From assembly GCA_034932685.1 (NCBI GenBank), contig JAYFOM010000019.1, positions 1-15,123 of the forward strand: a stretch of 15,123 bases of DNA, written 5' to 3'. The position numbers were made by a program, and so were the translations under genes. Below are positions 14,198-15,123 of this stretch, piece by piece. Positions within the stretch are counted from its first letter, which is position 1. Every line of letters starts with the position of its first letter. This stretch comes from JAQUCI01 sp034932685. GTDB lineage: Bacteria; Bacillota_I; Bacilli_A; Erysipelotrichales; Erysipelotrichaceae. Under the pieces are notes generated by a model. It searched no databases. It saw nothing but the letters and a program-made list of their open reading frames with translations, and had not been told where the DNA came from.

Positions 14198-14227
14198 TTG
14201 ACTATTTGAAAGCGCTTAAAATAAAAT
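14198..14227 (+). promoter_or_regulatory. Promoter of the PTS operon
   Basis: TTGACT (14198-14203), an 18-base spacer and TAAAAT (14222-14227) lie 24 bases before the IIC start codon and directly upstream of AAGGAGGT. I see no -24/-12 (sigma-54) motif of the kind that drives LevR-controlled mannose PTS operons. Confidence 0.6.
14207..14220. promoter_or_regulatory. cre site (CcpA catabolite control) within the PTS promoter
   Basis: TGAAAGCGCTTAAA agrees with the cre consensus TGWAARCGYTWNCW at 13 of 14 positions, missing only the C at position 13. It lies entirely between the -35 and -10 boxes, a position where bound CcpA would block polymerase when preferred sugars are present. CcpA itself is not in the window. 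Confidence 0.7.
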
Positions 14228-14251
14228 AGTGATGAAGGAGGTTCAAAATAT

Positions 14252-14980
14252 ATGAACACATTTCTATTAGCCGTACTTGCTGGCTTGTGGGCATCGTTTG
14301 CAATGTTCACTGCGAGTGTCGGCTTAAATCTTAGAACTCCACTTGTTAGTGGTCTGGTAACAGGCTTACTAGTTGGAAATGTTGGCTTAGGTTTCGAAAT
14401 AGGCGCAACAACAACATTGATGAGTATTGGTTTCTATACTTATGGTGGAGCCATCATCCCTGACTATAATGTGGGAGCTATGTTTGGTGTAGTTGCTGCT
14501 TATAAGACAGGAGACAGCGCTATTGGTTTGACGATTGCCGTTACCCTATCATTGTTGATGACCCAAATGGATATTTTGGGAAGAGCAACAACGACTATCT
14601 TCCAACACGTTGCTGACAAAGCTTTAGCTAATAACAACATTACCGCATTTGAAATCTGGACATTATCAGGTATGTTACCACGCTCATTATCTCGTGGTAT
14701 CCCAGTATTCATTGGTGTATTATTGGCTGATCAGTTAACATTATTAGTTGATTTCTCAAATAGAATTCAATGGTTTACAACCGGATTAGCAGTAGTAGGT
14801 AGAGCATTACCAGCAGTCGGTTTCGCTTTGTTGATGTCATTTATGGATATCAAAAAGTATTGGCCGTTTATGATTCTTGGTTACGTTCTATTTGCTTACA
14901 TGAATGTTCCGACAGTTGGTTTAGCTTTAGTTGGTGCAGTAGGTGGTTACCTATATTCAGCTAGAGAGGAAGGAGTATAA
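14252..14980 (+). CDS. PTS mannose/fructose/sorbose-family IIC component
   Basis: This 242-residue, very hydrophobic protein is the EIIC permease subunit of the mannose/sorbose PTS family. It forms the membrane channel with IID and passes the sugar to be phosphorylated by IIB. It starts MNTFLLAVLAGLWASFAMFT and has many membrane helices. Family strings include GLVTGLLVGNVGLGFEIGAT (about 34-53), GGAIIPD with the conserved negative charge (about 65-71) and LSRGIPVFIGV. Length is slightly short of the usual 250-270. The ATG follows AAGGAGGT by nine bases. IID starts two bases after its stop. IIA and IIB are not upstream, so they must lie downstream or elsewhere. The neighbouring NagA-like gene hints at an N-acetylated amino sugar substrate (inference). 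Expression appears controlled by CcpA and the divergent PRD regulator. Confidence 0.9.
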   Translation: MNTFLLAVLAGLWASFAMFTASVGLNLRTPLVSGLVTGLLVGNVGLGFEIGATTTLMSIGFYTYGGAIIPDYNVGAMFGVVAAYKTGDSAIGLTIAVTLSLLMTQMDILGRATTTIFQHVADKALANNNITAFEIWTLSGMLPRSLSRGIPVFIGVLLADQLTLLVDFSNRIQWFTTGLAVVGRALPAVGFALLMSFMDIKKYWPFMILGYVLFAYMNVPTVGLALVGAVGGYLYSAREEGV

Positions 14981-14982
14981 TC

Positions 14983-15123
14983 ATGGCAAGAACAAATAAG
15001 AAATTATCAAAGAGTGCTATTTCTAAAGCATGTACACGTCATAACTTCTTCTTACAAATCTGCTGGAACTATGAAAGAATGCAAGCCGCTGGTTATGCAT
15101 ATGCAATGGTACCAGTAATTAAA
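14983..15123 (+). CDS. PTS mannose/fructose/sorbose-family IID component, N-terminal fragment
   Basis: The first 47 residues of an EIID subunit are present and the gene runs off the right edge. After a basic start (MARTNKKLSKSAISKACTRH) comes the family signature FFLQICWNYERMQAAGYAY, then MVPVIK. It closely follows the IID consensus of a Phe-Phe, Trp-Asn-Tyr-Glu-Arg-Met-Gln and Gly-Tyr block. IID anchors the IIC/IID membrane complex. AAGGAG lies seven bases before the ATG, inside the end of IIC, so the two are co-translated. Nothing seen suggests damage; the remaining about 230 residues lie outside the window. Confidence 0.92.
   Translation, partial: MARTNKKLSKSAISKACTRHNFFLQICWNYERMQAAGYAYAMVPVIK

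Overview
The window looks like a low-GC Gram-positive anaerobe (Bacillota; an Erysipelotrichia-like or clostridial relative is my guess). The evidence is AT-rich DNA, strong AGGAGG-type ribosome binding sites, TAA stops at almost every gene, a CcpA-type cre site, a PRD-type sugar regulator and an oxygen-sensitive glycyl radical enzyme with its activase. Trp is encoded by TGG and I saw no in-frame TGA, so the standard code fits. Class-level placement is inference.

Layout. Positions 1-1100 are a mobile-DNA scar: the 3' end of an IS30-type transposase, about 200 bp of non-coding DNA with inverted repeats, and a broken large serine recombinase of higher GC. I see no gene in 1099-1213. It is followed by a tRNA-Leu(CAG) with its own terminator (1215-1340, minus strand). 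Next come an adenosine deaminase gene (minus) and surE (plus), divergently transcribed from back-to-back promoters; both act in purine nucleotide and nucleoside turnover.

The centre of interest is a tight four-gene minus-strand operon (8041 down to 3269): glycyl radical enzyme, its radical-SAM activase, a fructose-6-phosphate aldolase (FSA) homologue and a DeoR-type regulator. Gene gaps are 1, 1 and 10 bp. Its promoter is overlapped by a large inverted repeat plus a tandem 11-bp repeat, a likely operator for the DeoR protein. Gene content matches the E. coli ybiW-ybiY-fsaA set. That set was recently assigned, as I recall, to cleavage of 1,5-anhydroglucitol-6-phosphate to 1-deoxy-fructose-6-phosphate, then to glyceraldehyde-3-phosphate and hydroxyacetone ('anhydroglycolysis'). 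This window would be a Gram-positive version with a built-in regulator and an activase that seems to have lost one of its two auxiliary iron-sulfur clusters.

Positions 8156-10753 hold two tandem, overlapping CNNM/CorC-type (DUF21-CBS) membrane proteins, probably for divalent cation transport, closed by a bidirectional terminator. The right end (10777-15123) is a sugar module: a divergent NagA-like deacetylase and a PRD regulator on the minus strand, facing a mannose/sorbose-family PTS operon (IIC, IID, running off the window). The PTS promoter has a cre site exactly in its spacer. Together they suggest uptake and deacetylation of an N-acetylated amino sugar under catabolite control. No intergenic stretch exceeds 300 bases.
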